Shown here: piece by piece, positions 31,068 through 32,085 of the stretch
Layout of the letters: the number at the start of each line of letters is the position of its first letter
How positions within the stretch are numbered: position 1 is the first letter of the stretch
DNA from: Myxococcales bacterium
GTDB taxonomy: Bacteria > Myxococcota_A > Bradymonadia > Bradymonadales > Bradymonadaceae
Length of the DNA: 32,085 nt
Direction of reading: 5' to 3'
Assembly (NCBI GenBank): GCA_007131755.1
Contig: SLPW01000486.1
Coordinates: 1 to 32,085, forward strand
Position numbers and translations under genes: made by a program
The notes under the pieces: model-generated
Seen by the model: only the letters and a program-made list of their open reading frames with translations
Told to the model about the DNA's origin: nothing
The model's database searches: none

Positions 31068-31904
31068 TCAGAAGAAAAGCAGGGGCAGGGCGAAGATCCA
31101 GGGGATGCTGGAGAGCGCTGCGGCGGCGATGAAGAGCAGTGTCGCCGGAATGAGGGTTGCCCGACGGGTGCGGCGGGCGATGACTTCGATCCGTTCTCGC
31201 ATGAGGTCGAGGTGAGAGTCGGCCGTCGCAGTGAGCTCGGTGGACGGCGTGGCTTCGTCGGCAGTGGCGGCGTGCGCCGGGGCAGGTTCTTCGGTGACGT
31301 CCGGGAATTCGCCGGCAGCGCGGGTCTTGTCCTTGAGGTTTTTGGTCATCTTCTTTGCGCTTCGGTCGAGCAATTTGTTGAGCACGAAGCCGATGGGGGC
31401 TTTGAGAAGGCCCATCTTGACGGTGACGGCGCTTTTGACGGCGGGCATGATGGCGCCGTGGACGAGGGCGGCGATCAATTCGGCGCGCACGTCGGGATCG
31501 CCGATATTTTTGATGTCCGCAAAGGCCTGTTTGAGCGTCTGGAGGGTGATGTCCAGCACGGCCGTAAGTTGTTGGAAGATGCGAGCTATGACCAGCAGGG
31601 CGCCAGCCAATAATCCCAGAAATAGGCCCTGAGAGCCCATATATACGAAGGCCAGGACGGCGACGCCGGTGGGGGCCTGGGGCAGAAAGAGGACCGCCCA
31701 GGTGGTCAGAGTCATGACGACACATCCGCCCAGACCTGCCGCCGCCCAGGGCAGGAGGTGGACGACGCCGAAAAGTTGTTGGAAGCGCTCGGTCAACTCC
31801 TTTGTTTTGTATCGGGTTACGTCGACGTCTTCCACGTTCTGCAGGGTCGCCAGTGGGCCGTCGGCTTTTGGGGCCTGCGAGGAGTCTGGCGAGTGTTCAC
31901 TCAT
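31068..31904 (-). CDS. multi-pass membrane protein of unknown function
   Basis: The ATG at 31904 gives 278 residues. An upstream in-frame ATG at 32012 would add 36 basic, unlikely residues and overlap the neighbouring gene. Residues 1-46 are polar. Hydrophobic segments lie at about 47-74, 79-109 and 250-278 (the last perhaps two short helices). Between them residues 110-190 form a mostly helical, amphipathic region (QQLTAVLDITLQTLKQAF, VKMGLLKAPIGFVLNKLLD) and residues 195-230 are an Ala/Glu/Thr/Pro linker. No family is recognised. It is divergent from the partial hydrolase gene at the right edge. Confidence 0.78.
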   Translation of the reverse strand: MSEHSPDSSQAPKADGPLATLQNVEDVDVTRYKTKELTERFQQLFGVVHLLPWAAAGLGGCVVMTLTTWAVLFLPQAPTGVAVLAFVYMGSQGLFLGLLAGALLVIARIFQQLTAVLDITLQTLKQAFADIKNIGDPDVRAELIAALVHGAIMPAVKSAVTVKMGLLKAPIGFVLNKLLDRSAKKMTKNLKDKTRAAGEFPDVTEEPAPAHAATADEATPSTELTATADSHLDLMRERIEVIARRTRRATLIPATLLFIAAAALSSIPWIFALPLLFF

Positions 31905-31940
31905 GGTGGTTGTCCGTGGTAGTTGGACGCTCGAGGACTT

Positions 31941-31980
31941 CGGGGATGCCCCGTTTGACGTCGGGCGCAACAAGGCGCCC
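31941..31980. other. two adjacent hairpins in the divergent region at the right edge
   Basis: CGGGG (31941-31945) and CCCCG (31949-31953) enclose a 3-nt loop and are followed by TTT. GGGCGC (31963-31968) and GCGCCC (31975-31980) enclose a 6-nt loop. TTTGACG occurs twice (31954-31960, 31994-32000). These may be operator or leader elements for either neighbouring gene. Confidence 0.28.
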
Positions 31981-32010
31981 CGAGGGCGATCAGTTTGACG
32001 AGAGAGTACC

Positions 32011-32085
32011 ATGAATTGCCGAAAACGTTGGACCCTATCGGGTGATGGCGCATCGCTGGCCTTCTGGGACGAGGGTCAGGGCCCG
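32011..32085 (+). CDS. probable alpha/beta hydrolase, first 25 codons only
   Basis: An ATG at 32011 with GAGAG just upstream opens a frame with no stop to the right edge. The 25 residues include ASLAFWDEGQGP, which resembles the common start of alpha/beta-hydrolase proteins, where a strand is followed by an E-x-G-x-GP turn just before the HG oxyanion motif. The rest of the gene lies outside the window, so the call rests on this short match and position alone. Confidence 0.45.
   Translation, partial: MNCRKRWTLSGDGASLAFWDEGQGP

Overview
The window (roughly 60% G+C by eye) looks like chromosomal backbone from a Gram-negative bacterium of the Myxococcota/'deltaproteobacterial' kind. The pointers are a PilZ-type domain of the sort found in many myxobacterial paralogues, a type IV pilus retraction ATPase, several lipoproteins and outer-membrane proteins, and a Myxococcus-type LexA box in front of recA. 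Acidic (Asp/Glu-rich) tails on unrelated proteins would also suit a marine or saline member such as the Bradymonadales. That lineage call is inference. I see no rRNA, tRNA, CRISPR array, insertion sequence or prophage.

Layout. (1) 3-4974, plus strand: the 3' end of a small membrane protein; an anchored family-5 peptide-binding protein with a cysteine-bearing insertion; a membrane-tethered TlpA-like thioredoxin; and a glutamate-cysteine-ligase-family (GCS2) enzyme fused to two CBS domains. (2) 11176-4981, minus strand: a tripartite RND efflux operon in the order outer-membrane factor, adaptor, pump, with 4-nt ATGA and GTGA overlaps. The adaptor ends in an extraordinary poly-Asp tail. (3) 11364-16431, plus strand: dnaE and recA, separated by a 445-nt region that carries a convincing SOS promoter for recA. 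(4) 16596-21472, plus strand: a PilT/PilU-family ATPase, a two-part outer-membrane-like protein, a PilZ-like protein with a very long acidic tail, and a 51-residue membrane peptide. (5) 21869-24980, plus strand: a solitary DpnA-like adenine methyltransferase followed by a Ski2-like helicase. (6) 28615-24985, minus strand: a lipoprotein cyclophilin, a secreted START/SRPBCC protein, a membrane protein with a winged-helix-like tail, and an HtrA protease, which together look like an envelope-maintenance group. (7) 28770-31047, plus strand: an AtoE-type short-chain fatty acid transporter and an SH3-like lipoprotein. (8) 31904-31068, minus strand: a membrane protein of unknown function; then the first 25 codons of a probable alpha/beta hydrolase running off the right edge.

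Most genes are ordinary housekeeping or envelope genes. The points most worth a second look are: the GATC-dense palindrome upstream of the putative GATC methyltransferase, and the presence of that gene, a T4P retraction ATPase and recA within 8 kb (a possible DNA-uptake connection); the thiol-themed trio at the left end; the PilT / outer-membrane / PilZ group; the Asp-rich adaptor tail with its GTC/GAC microsatellite; the RND pump with altered proton-relay residues; and several strong intergenic hairpins, one a candidate dispersed palindromic repeat. I do not see a gene set that is clearly an undescribed defence or biosynthetic system. The system-level proposals below are inference from gene order.
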